Positions 40,350 through 47,235 of a stretch of 64,000 nt of DNA are shown here, piece after piece. Origin of the DNA: CATOSP01 sp034422355 (lineage in GTDB: Bacteria > Chloroflexota > Dehalococcoidia > Lucifugimonadales > UBA3495); NCBI GenBank assembly GCA_034422355.1, contig DAOUJS010000091.1, positions 1 to 64,000 on the forward strand. The letters run 5' to 3'. The notes below the pieces were generated by a model. That model was not told where the DNA came from. It did no database searches and saw only the letters and a program-made list of their open reading frames with translations. A program made the position numbers and the translations under genes. The stretch's first letter is position 1, and the number at the start of each line of letters is the position of its first letter.

Positions 40350-41279
40350 ATGACCACCACCAGGATACCCACGGAAGAGGAAGTGATGGGTTGGATGACC
40401 TCCCTGAGCAACTGGGGCCGGTGGGGTCCCGACGACGAAATGGGGACACTGAACCTGATCACCCCCCAGAAAGTTGCCCAGGCGGGCAGTCTGGTCCGGG
40501 AGGGGATCAGTGTCACCTGTTCCAGGCTCATCGTGCCGGAGGGCGCGCCGGACGTTACTTCCATCCCGCCGCTGCACTACATGGTCCGCACCGGCGAGTC
40601 CGCGCCCAGCAACGGGGGCGGGGGAGCTTCGGACTTCTTCGGGTTCTCCTTCCACGGACTGACCATCACCCACCTGGACGCGCTCTGCCACCAGTTCTGG
40701 AATGGCAAGATGTACAACGGCAAGGACGCCGCACTGGTCACCGCCGACCAGAAGGCGACCGCGGGCCATATAGACCGCGCCCAGAACGGAGTCGTCACCC
40801 GGGGCGTGATGCTGGACATCGCCAAGCTGAAGGGCAAGGACTGGCTTGAGGCCGGAGAGCCGGTCTTCACAGAAGACCTGGAGGCAGCCGAGGCCGCACA
40901 GGGAGTTCGTGTCGAGGAAGGCGACGCCCTGATGCTCAGGTTGGGCTGGTACAAGCGGCGGCTGGAGGTGGGGCCGCCCGAGTCGGGCAGGCCGGGACTC
41001 CACGCCGAGACCATACCCTGGCTGCACGAGCGTGGCGTGTCCATCCTGGGCGGGGACGCCTCCCAGGACATGGACCCCGCCGGGTATCCGACGCTGGGGC
41101 TGCCGGTACACCGGGTGGGCATCGTGGCGATGGGTCTGTGGCTCATCGACGCGGCCAACTGCGAGGAACTGGCCGAGGTGTGCAACCGGCTGAACCGCTG
41201 GGAGTTCATGTTCGTAGCCGCGCCGCTGCGGTTCCACAACGCCACCGGGTCGCCGATCAATCCGCTGGCGGTGTTCTAG
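40350..41279 (+). CDS. Cyclase family protein (kynurenine-formamidase-like metal hydrolase)
   Basis: A 309-residue member of the cyclase/kynurenine formamidase family. The metal-binding motif HxxDxxxH is visible as THLDALCHQFW, and the family pattern LGLPVHRVGIVAMGLWLIDAANCEEL is near the C-terminus. Members hydrolyse amides or esters with a metal ion; the substrate is not predictable here. The ATG follows AAGGAGG with ideal spacing. A coupled SRPBCC gene starts 8 bp after its stop. Confidence 0.9.
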   Translation: MTTTRIPTEEEVMGWMTSLSNWGRWGPDDEMGTLNLITPQKVAQAGSLVREGISVTCSRLIVPEGAPDVTSIPPLHYMVRTGESAPSNGGGGASDFFGFSFHGLTITHLDALCHQFWNGKMYNGKDAALVTADQKATAGHIDRAQNGVVTRGVMLDIAKLKGKDWLEAGEPVFTEDLEAAEAAQGVRVEEGDALMLRLGWYKRRLEVGPPESGRPGLHAETIPWLHERGVSILGGDASQDMDPAGYPTLGLPVHRVGIVAMGLWLIDAANCEELAEVCNRLNRWEFMFVAAPLRFHNATGSPINPLAVF

Positions 41280-41287
41280 GCACTGCC

Positions 41288-41935
41288 ATGCCCTCCATCA
41301 GGTTCCAGGTACAGGTGCCCGCCAGCCCGGAGCGGGTGTTCGAGCATGTTACCAGGTTCCCGGCAGCCGGTCCGCCCAGCAGGAGGACGCTGGAGGATAA
41401 GTACGGCAGGCTGGTGGGGCAGGACGGGCAGGACTACACGTTCCTGGACAAGGCTGACGAGAACGTCCGGTGGCGATGCACCTTCGACCCGCCCCGGCAC
41501 TGCGCCATGCGGGCGCCGGAGTCCACCTGGGCCGACAGGTCCGACTGGTTCGAGCCGTCGGGAGACGGCACGCTGTGGACCGTGGCCTGGGATACGAAGA
41601 CACGGGGTATCCGTTCGCTCATCCAGTGGATGATCTTCCAGAAGACGGGGAAACGGCAGACCTACGAGCAGATAGTTGCGCCGGTGTTGCGGCACTTCGC
41701 TACAGAACCGGCAGCAACCGACCCGTCGCCTGCGGCTACTGGCGAGACAGACATTGAGGCCGCGGTGGAAGTTCTCCCGGAGACGCCCGCTCCCGCTGAA
41801 CCGGCGCCGGCCGACGAGTCGGCTCCTGAGCCGGAAACGACGGACGCCCCGGCTGGTCCCGAGAGGCCGCGCCGGCCCCGGAGCCGCGTCCGGCGGCGGA
41901 GGCGTCCCTCAGAAGACGGGGGCGAGGGCTGCTGA
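41288..41935 (+). CDS. SRPBCC (START-like) domain protein with basic tail
   Basis: A 215-residue protein from the ATG at 41288. Residues 1-140 form a START-like ligand-binding fold (MPSIRFQVQVPASPERVFEH, then WFEPSGDGTLWTVAWD). The rest is low complexity: a Pro/Ala/Glu-rich segment and then an Arg-rich stretch (RPRRPRSRVRRRRRP). The first domain suggests binding of a hydrophobic small molecule or membrane-lipid association; the tail could bind nucleic acid or acidic partners. It is coupled to the cyclase and converges on the Gfo/Idh/MocA gene 30 bp away. Confidence 0.7.
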   Translation: MPSIRFQVQVPASPERVFEHVTRFPAAGPPSRRTLEDKYGRLVGQDGQDYTFLDKADENVRWRCTFDPPRHCAMRAPESTWADRSDWFEPSGDGTLWTVAWDTKTRGIRSLIQWMIFQKTGKRQTYEQIVAPVLRHFATEPAATDPSPAATGETDIEAAVEVLPETPAPAEPAPADESAPEPETTDAPAGPERPRRPRSRVRRRRRPSEDGGEGC

Positions 41936-41965
41936 CCCCCGTTTCCCGGTTGGCCCCGGCGCTTC

Positions 41966-43069
41966 CTAGGCTGGCACCGCCACTGACCTGCTCTGGTCCG
42001 AGGACGCGCGGATGGCGTCGATGAACCTGTGGAGGCCGACGGCGGTATCGAAGTTGGGCTCGCAGGGGACGCCGGTGCGGATGGCCTGCCCGAACTGGTA
42101 GTACATCTGCCCAACGTTGTAGGGCGCGCCCCTGGGCATCCCTTCCAGCACCCATACCAGGCGGGACGGGACTTCCAGCTCCTGCAATCCACTGTCTCCG
42201 GTCTTGGCCCCCATGAGGCGCACGTCGCCGAGCTGGGGCGAGTCCTCTGAATCGGCGACCAGGGTGCCCTCGCGTCCGCAGACCTCAAGCCGGTAGCCGC
42301 TGTCGGACCAGGGCACGCTGGCCACGTGGACCGAGCCAACCCCTCCACCGGCCAAACGCCCGCTGACCAGGATGTTGTCGGGGGCGGTAACGTCAACCAT
42401 CTGGTCGGTGTCGGACTCGTACCACTGCTGGGTCTGGGTGGACACCACGGAAGAGACCTCACTGAAGTCGCCGACCACGTAACGGAGAGCGTCGATGGCG
42501 TGGCCGCAGGCGATGGTCAGGGTGGTCGCACCCAGGGAATCGTCCCGCTGCCAGGTGCGGTCGGAGGTGCGGGACAGGACACCGCCACGGATGAGGCGCA
42601 GATTACAGGCCATGACCTCGCCCACGTAGCCGCTGTCCACCAACTCCTTCATGTACATGACCGCCGGGGCGGCGCGGGCCTGGAGGCCAACCATGGTCTG
42701 AACGCCCTTGGCGCGCCCGAGGTCGGCCATTTCCTGGGCCTCGGCCAGGGTTGCGCCAAGGGGCCACTCGGTAAAGACGTGCTTTCCGGCGTTGAGGGCA
42801 TCCATCGTGGGGGTGTAGTGGGACGGAACGCGGACCACCACGGCCACGGCGTCGATCTCGGGGCTGGCCACCATGTCCCGGTGGTCGTGGAAGGCCAGCC
42901 TTGCGCCAAAGCGGGCCTTGGACTCCTCGGCGCTTTCCTGCCGGGTGGTGCAGACTCCGGCAAGCTCGAACTCCGGGCTTGCCAGCAGGGCCGGAAGGTG
43001 GGAGCGGTGCGCCCACCCCTTGGATACATTCGCGCCAATTACGCCGATGCGGATTTTCTCCGATGCCAT
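41966..43069 (-). CDS. Gfo/Idh/MocA-family oxidoreductase
   Basis: A 367-residue NAD(P)-dependent oxidoreductase from the ATG at 43069, which follows CAGGAGGGAGAG. The Rossmann start is RIGVIGANVSKGWAHRSHLPAL, and AGKHVFTEWPLGATLAEAQEM is the conserved EKP-like segment with a Trp-Pro in place of Lys-Pro. The C-terminal domain follows (VCGREGTLVADSEDSPQLGD). Members act on sugars, inositols and related cyclic substrates. Replacement of the usual Lys could change the catalytic residue. Confidence 0.88.
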   Translation of the reverse strand: MASEKIRIGVIGANVSKGWAHRSHLPALLASPEFELAGVCTTRQESAEESKARFGARLAFHDHRDMVASPEIDAVAVVVRVPSHYTPTMDALNAGKHVFTEWPLGATLAEAQEMADLGRAKGVQTMVGLQARAAPAVMYMKELVDSGYVGEVMACNLRLIRGGVLSRTSDRTWQRDDSLGATTLTIACGHAIDALRYVVGDFSEVSSVVSTQTQQWYESDTDQMVDVTAPDNILVSGRLAGGGVGSVHVASVPWSDSGYRLEVCGREGTLVADSEDSPQLGDVRLMGAKTGDSGLQELEVPSRLVWVLEGMPRGAPYNVGQMYYQFGQAIRTGVPCEPNFDTAVGLHRFIDAIRASSDQSRSVAVPA

Positions 43070-43525
43070 AAACTCTCCCTCCTGAGGGGCAGGATTGGGG
43101 TCAGACCGGCTCGACCAACGCATTCGCACCAGGACTGATTGCGCAGGCCGGGGCTTGGGTTGCGGGTATCCTAACACGCCCCAAAGCGGTGGGCCACATG
43201 GAGGGGGACTACCTCAACGACCGGCGGCGGGCTGAGAATTTTTGATCTTCTCGCTCAAGACCGCTCATTTCCACCCACTTTTGCGAATTCCGTCGGGCCA
43301 GCCACTGCCTGCCGGGAGTGGCTACTTCCGGGGAAGTCCGGGCAGGTCCAGGCTGGATGCCTTTTCGAGGACCTGGACAACCGGTCTTGAGCTTTTCGAG
43401 ACGACGACCCGAGGGGCAAAGGAGAAGGCGTAGGGGAAATGTCAGTAATTCGGGGGGAGACCGAACGGACGGGTGTCAGCTTGGCTCTTTGAGAAACTGC
43501 TCTATGGGGTGCAGGGGCTGGTCAT
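43070..43525. other. Gene-free stretch
   Basis: No supported gene or RNA in 456 bp. Short ORFs here have no ribosome site or family resemblance. The sequence lies upstream of the minus-strand Gfo/Idh/MocA gene, and part of it is probably its promoter region. Confidence 0.5.
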
Positions 43526-43786
43526 TTAATCGTCATCCAATTGGTACAGAAGACGTTTAACCTTGATTTCTCGCCTGCCAATACCATGTGCCTCGTACCA
43601 GTGAACTTCGGCACGCATGATAGCGCCATCCGGCAGTCTAACGTGGGCAAGCCCCTTCATCTTTCGCCAATGGCCCCTTCTGTGCTCCCCATATTGCTCG
43701 GCCAGTCGACGGCGGTCCCGGACTGAGAGGCCTCTTACGATAGTTTCCACCCGTTCTATATCACCGATGATGTCGGGGTAGGTCAT
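43526..43786 (-). CDS. Small conserved hypothetical protein (RWRKMKG family)
   Basis: An 86-residue protein. It carries the pattern RRGHWRKMKGLAHVRLPDG and AEVHWYEAHGIGRREIKVKR, which I recognise from short orphan proteins in cyanobacteria and related genomes; their function is not known. The base composition is lower in GC than the surrounding genes, and another widely scattered orphan gene is 100 bp away, so horizontal transfer of the pair is plausible. Confidence 0.65.
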   Translation of the reverse strand: MTYPDIIGDIERVETIVRGLSVRDRRRLAEQYGEHRRGHWRKMKGLAHVRLPDGAIMRAEVHWYEAHGIGRREIKVKRLLYQLDDD

Positions 43787-43816
43787 ATCCAGCTCAGCGC
43801 TACAATGACATTAAAC

Positions 43817-43857
43817 AATTGGGCCGGAGTCTTGTTTCATGACACTCCGGCCCAATT
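43817..43857 (-). terminator. Strong hairpin between two small genes
   Basis: A perfect 14-bp inverted repeat (43817-43830 with 43844-43857) around a 13-base loop follows the minus-strand gene at 43886. On the minus strand it is followed by AATTGTTTAAT, a moderate T-tract, so it may terminate that gene. Confidence 0.65.
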
Positions 43858-43885
43858 AGCAGAATCGGCTTTACCCCGCCTGCAA

Positions 43886-44107
43886 TCAAGCGTTTGTGAG
43901 AAACTCTCGACCTGTTGCTTGAGCAGTTTCTTCAACGTGAACAAAATAGGAAGCAGGATACAGGTAGTCTTCCCCGGATTCGTCTATTACGCGGATTAGC
44001 TTATGCTTCGCAGCCTCATCATCGGGCACGGTATTATAGACAGCATTCAACACGAGAGAGACTGGGTAACCTTCGGTATTGATGCAGGTAACACGTTCTG
44101 TATTCAT
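43886..44107 (-). CDS. Small conserved hypothetical protein (DESGEDYLYP family)
   Basis: A 73-residue protein with CINTEGYPVSLVLNAVYNTV and LIRVIDESGEDYLYPASYFV. This pattern is known from many short bacterial proteins, especially cyanobacterial, of unknown function; the beta-rich fold may bind a ligand or a partner. It shares low-GC composition and orientation with the gene at 43526-43786, from which it is separated by a strong hairpin. Confidence 0.7.
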   Translation of the reverse strand: MNTERVTCINTEGYPVSLVLNAVYNTVPDDEAAKHKLIRVIDESGEDYLYPASYFVHVEETAQATGREFLTNA

Positions 44108-44353
44108 TGTTCAACTCAACGCGGTGATTGGTCTCCCATTACCGGCCGCGCCGCTCGGATTTATATAGCGTCAACCCCGCTTAACACCTGCATGTTAGGA
44201 GTCTATACCCAGACTGTCAATTCCCTTCAAGTTTCCACCTCAAGAGCATTTCCGCATAATCCCCCTTGTACATACGTATATGATTCCCAATTCGACCACC
44301 TGAACGGGGGTTGCCTTCAGGTCACCCGCACGTCCCCATTAACCACTTGCCGC
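44108..44353. other. AT-richer gene-free stretch
   Basis: About 245 bp with no gene. It is less GC-rich than the window average and contains the upstream region of two divergent transcripts. Confidence 0.45.
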
Positions 44354-44362
44354 TGATATAAT
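44354..44362 (+). promoter_or_regulatory. Extended -10 promoter of the dienelactone hydrolase gene
   Basis: TGATATAAT, identical over nine bases to the proB element at 36495. No -35 box is seen. Start near 44369, 42 nt before the ATG. Confidence 0.6.
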
Positions 44363-44410
44363 CACGGGGATTCGGAATTGGCTCAAGACTATGCGTGAGG
44401 AGGCACAGTC

Positions 44411-45115
44411 ATGGCATCGTCGTGGGAGACCCTACAGGTAAACGGCACGGATATGCGGGCGTACCTGAGCTTGCCCGACGGGGCTGGCCCGTTCCCCGGT
44501 GTGGTGGTGAGCCAGCACGGGGGCGGCGTGGACCAGTTCATCCGGGACATATCGGACCGGCTGGCGGGGGCGGGTTACGCGGCCTGCGCCCCGGAGCTGT
44601 ACCACCGGATAACGGACGATATGCTGGCGGACGGTTCCCGGCCCATCCAGCACCTGAGCGACCCGGAGATTGTCGCAGACATCAACGCCACGGTGGACTT
44701 TCTGCGGGCGCATCCCTCGGTTGACGGGGAACGGCTGGGAGTCACCGGCTTCTGCATGGGGGGACGGGTGACTTGGCTGGCGGCGGCCAGCAACCCCCAC
44801 TTCAAGGCCGCCGTGCCCTACTACGGGGGCAACATCATGGTGATATGGGGATCGGGGGAGAAGACCCCGTTTGAGTTGACCTCGGGGATCAAGTGCCCGG
44901 TGCTCTTCCACTTCGGGGAGATTGACGCCAACCCGTCCCAGGACGATATGAAGAAGTTCGACGCGGAGCTGCAACGTCTGGGGATTCCCCACGAGTTCCA
45001 CACCTATGCCGGGGCGGACCATGCCTTCATGGACCACACGGGCCCCAGGCACCAGCAGGCAGCCGCCGACGCCTCATGGCCACGGACGCTGGCTTTCTTC
45101 GGCGCGCACCTGTAG
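44411..45115 (+). CDS. Dienelactone hydrolase family protein
   Basis: A 234-residue alpha/beta-hydrolase. The nucleophile is Cys in GFCMGGRV, as in dienelactone hydrolase rather than Ser hydrolases. The acid is probably the Asp in FGEIDANPS and the base the His in AGADHAFMD. The product would open a lactone ring of an aromatic breakdown intermediate; the exact substrate is unknown. The ATG follows GAGGAGG. It starts a catabolic run with the GMC oxidoreductase 85 bp downstream. Confidence 0.9.
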   Translation: MASSWETLQVNGTDMRAYLSLPDGAGPFPGVVVSQHGGGVDQFIRDISDRLAGAGYAACAPELYHRITDDMLADGSRPIQHLSDPEIVADINATVDFLRAHPSVDGERLGVTGFCMGGRVTWLAAASNPHFKAAVPYYGGNIMVIWGSGEKTPFELTSGIKCPVLFHFGEIDANPSQDDMKKFDAELQRLGIPHEFHTYAGADHAFMDHTGPRHQQAAADASWPRTLAFFGAHL

Positions 45116-45200
45116 CGGATGACCATCGTTCGTGTTCCGGCACCGGCGGCATGGGTGGCCGGACACTCGGGCAACAGCAACAGATTAGAAGGGAGAGACC

Positions 45201-46733
45201 ATGAAATACGACGTGGTGATCATCGGAGCCGGATCCGCGGGTTGCGTGCTGGCAACGCGGCTGTCGGAGGACCCGAACCGGTCGGTGCTTCTGCTGGAGG
45301 CGGGGCCGGACTACCCGGACTTCGAGACCTACCCGGACGACCTGAAGTTCGGCTACAACCAGATGGCGTCCGCGGTGGACGCGCCGCATAACTGGTCTTT
45401 CCGGGGCACTCCCACACCGGAGCAGGGGGAGACCATGCCCGTTCCCCGGGGCCGGGTGGTCGGCGGGTCCAGCGCGGTCAACGGCCAGGTGTTCCTGCGG
45501 GGCGTGCCGGAGGACTACGACAACTGGGCGTCCTGGGGCAACGATGAGTGGTCTTTCGTGAAGACCCTGCCCTTCTTCAGAAAGGCGGAGACTGACACCG
45601 ACATCGTGGACGACTTCCACGGCTCCGACGGTCCCATTCCGGTGCGGCGGCACAAGCAGGAGACGTGGCTGCCGGCCCAGACGGCATTCTACCAGGCGGC
45701 GCGGGAGGCGGGCTATCCCCACGACCCGGACATGAACCACCCGGAGTCCTGGGGAGTTGGGCCGATTCCCATGAACAACCCCAACGGCGTCCGCATGAGC
45801 ACGGCGCTCACCTACCTGAACCCGGTGCGCAACCGGCTGAACCTGACGGTGCGGTCCGACGTCACGGTGCACCGAGTCGTCATTGAGGGCAACCGCGCCA
45901 CCGGCGTTGACGTGGAGAGCGGCGGCGAAAGGTTCGTCGTGGAGGCGGAGCAGGTGATTCTCAGCGCTGGCGGCATCGGGTCTCCCCAACTGATGATGCT
46001 CTCCGGCGTCGGCCCTGCCGGGCACCTACGGGAGATGGGCATCCCGGTGGTGCTGGACCTGCCGGGAGTGGGCCAGAACCTGCGGGACCACCCCAACGTC
46101 AGGGTGCCGGTGCGGGTGAAAGAGGACTTCCCGCTGGACCCGGAAGCGCCGCGCAGCCAGTTGGCGCTGCGCTACACTGCGTCCGGTTCCAAGGACCGCA
46201 ACGACATGCAGATTATGCAGTCGTCCTTCTCTTCGCCCATTGGCGGTGACCCGCTTGAAGGCGAAGGGATACGCTTTACCGCCGTGCTGGAGTTGGCCGT
46301 GGGCGCGGGCGAGTTGAAACTTGCTTCTACCGACCCACACGTCCAACCCCTGCTGAATTACCGCTACCTTGAAGACCCCTGGGACCGGGAACGGCTGCGG
46401 GAGGGCGTGCGCATCTGCCTCGGATTCCTGGAGAACGAGTCCTATAAGGACATCGTGGAGGAGTGCATCACCCCGACTCCTGAAGACCTGGCATCGGACG
46501 AGGCGTTGGACCAGTGGCTGCTCCGCAACGTGACCACCACCCAGCACATATCGGGCACCTGCAAGATGGGGCCGGACTCGGACCCGATGGCGGTGCTGGA
46601 TCAGTTTTGCCGCGTCCGGGGCATCGATGGGCTGCGGGTGGTGGACGTTTCCACGCTTCCCGACTGCGTCCGGGCCAACACCAACGCCACCACCATAATG
46701 ATCGCGGAGCGGGTGGCGGACTGGATGAAGTGA
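45201..46733 (+). CDS. GMC-family FAD oxidoreductase (choline-dehydrogenase-like)
   Basis: A 510-residue FAD enzyme oxidising alcohols. Motifs: the dinucleotide fold VIIGAGSAGCVLATRLSED at 5-23, the GMC signature VPRGRVVGGSSAVNGQ, SAGGIGSPQLMMLSG, and the C-terminal catalytic region TCKMGPDSDPMAV with DVSTLPDCVRANTNATT. The start follows GAAGGGAGAG. Its last 30 bases recur at the end of the next gene and after the helicase gene. A strong hairpin lies just after the stop. Confidence 0.92.
   Translation: MKYDVVIIGAGSAGCVLATRLSEDPNRSVLLLEAGPDYPDFETYPDDLKFGYNQMASAVDAPHNWSFRGTPTPEQGETMPVPRGRVVGGSSAVNGQVFLRGVPEDYDNWASWGNDEWSFVKTLPFFRKAETDTDIVDDFHGSDGPIPVRRHKQETWLPAQTAFYQAAREAGYPHDPDMNHPESWGVGPIPMNNPNGVRMSTALTYLNPVRNRLNLTVRSDVTVHRVVIEGNRATGVDVESGGERFVVEAEQVILSAGGIGSPQLMMLSGVGPAGHLREMGIPVVLDLPGVGQNLRDHPNVRVPVRVKEDFPLDPEAPRSQLALRYTASGSKDRNDMQIMQSSFSSPIGGDPLEGEGIRFTAVLELAVGAGELKLASTDPHVQPLLNYRYLEDPWDRERLREGVRICLGFLENESYKDIVEECITPTPEDLASDEALDQWLLRNVTTTQHISGTCKMGPDSDPMAVLDQFCRVRGIDGLRVVDVSTLPDCVRANTNATTIMIAERVADWMK
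46704..46733. repeat. GMC 3'-end repeat, copy 1
   Basis: The final 30 bases of the GMC gene, encoding AERVADWMK and the stop. A copy one base different is at 47164-47193 and a diverged copy at 49700-49729. Confidence 0.85.
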
Positions 46734-46748
46734 GACAAGCAGCGGAGC

Positions 46749-46784
46749 GACCGCCGGGGCGGGGACGTCCGGCCCCCGGCGGTC
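46749..46784 (+). terminator. Hairpin after the GMC gene
   Basis: A perfect 11-bp stem (46749-46759 with 46774-46784) with a 14-base loop, 16 bases after the stop. No T-run follows. Confidence 0.5.
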
Positions 46785-46857
46785 CATAGTCCGCGCCTCC
46801 GTAGGGAAGTATGGTATCAATAGTGAGGGTGCAGAGATATTTGACGATGCCAGGAGG

Positions 46858-47193
46858 ATGCACAGCGATGCGCTGAAACGGCTGGCCGCAGGCGACGTCC
46901 GCGACGCGGCGGAAAAGGCGTGGTGCGCCACCAAGCGGGCAACGGACGCCCTGATTTTGGCCCGCACGGGCGAGGACCCTATTCTCACTGCCCTGACCAC
47001 CGATGGCCTGGACGCCCTGGCCAGAGGGGACAGCAACGTAAAGCCACTGGCAGGCCGCTATTACAGCCGGATTCACCAACTGCACGGCCTATGTTTCTAC
47101 GTGGGAGTCTGCAACCCGGAAACCGAAAGGCACATCAGAGAGACCATCATATATATCGAGGACGCGGAGCGGGTGGCCGACTGGATGAAGTGA
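46858..47193 (+). CDS. HEPN/PaREP1-like protein (copy 3), possibly frameshifted at the start
   Basis: A 111-residue helical protein closely related to the gene at 32038 (GDVRDAAEKAWCATKRATDA, RYYSRIHQLHGLCFYVG). The ATG at 46858 directly abuts AGGAGG, too close for a ribosome site. Upstream, the same frame continues the homology (AEIFDDARRMH) but has no start codon, while an ATG at 46811 after AGGGAAG in another frame starts MVSIVR. A one-base deletion near 46821-46830 would explain this, so the gene may be inactive or start unusually. Its last 30 bases equal the GMC gene end. Confidence 0.6.
   Translation: MHSDALKRLAAGDVRDAAEKAWCATKRATDALILARTGEDPILTALTTDGLDALARGDSNVKPLAGRYYSRIHQLHGLCFYVGVCNPETERHIRETIIYIEDAERVADWMK
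47164..47193. repeat. GMC 3'-end repeat, copy 2
   Basis: The end of the HEPN-like gene, encoding AERVADWMK, is 29/30 identical to the end of the GMC gene. The HEPN paralogue at 32038 does not end this way, which suggests gene conversion or insertion at this sequence. Confidence 0.8.
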
Positions 47194-47235
47194 GGGATAG
47201 CCGGGAAACGCTCATGCAGTGCAACGGGATGGGAA

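Noticed and set aside
43242..43433. Plus-strand ORF of 63 codons
   Set aside because: No ribosome site, no family resemblance and odd composition.
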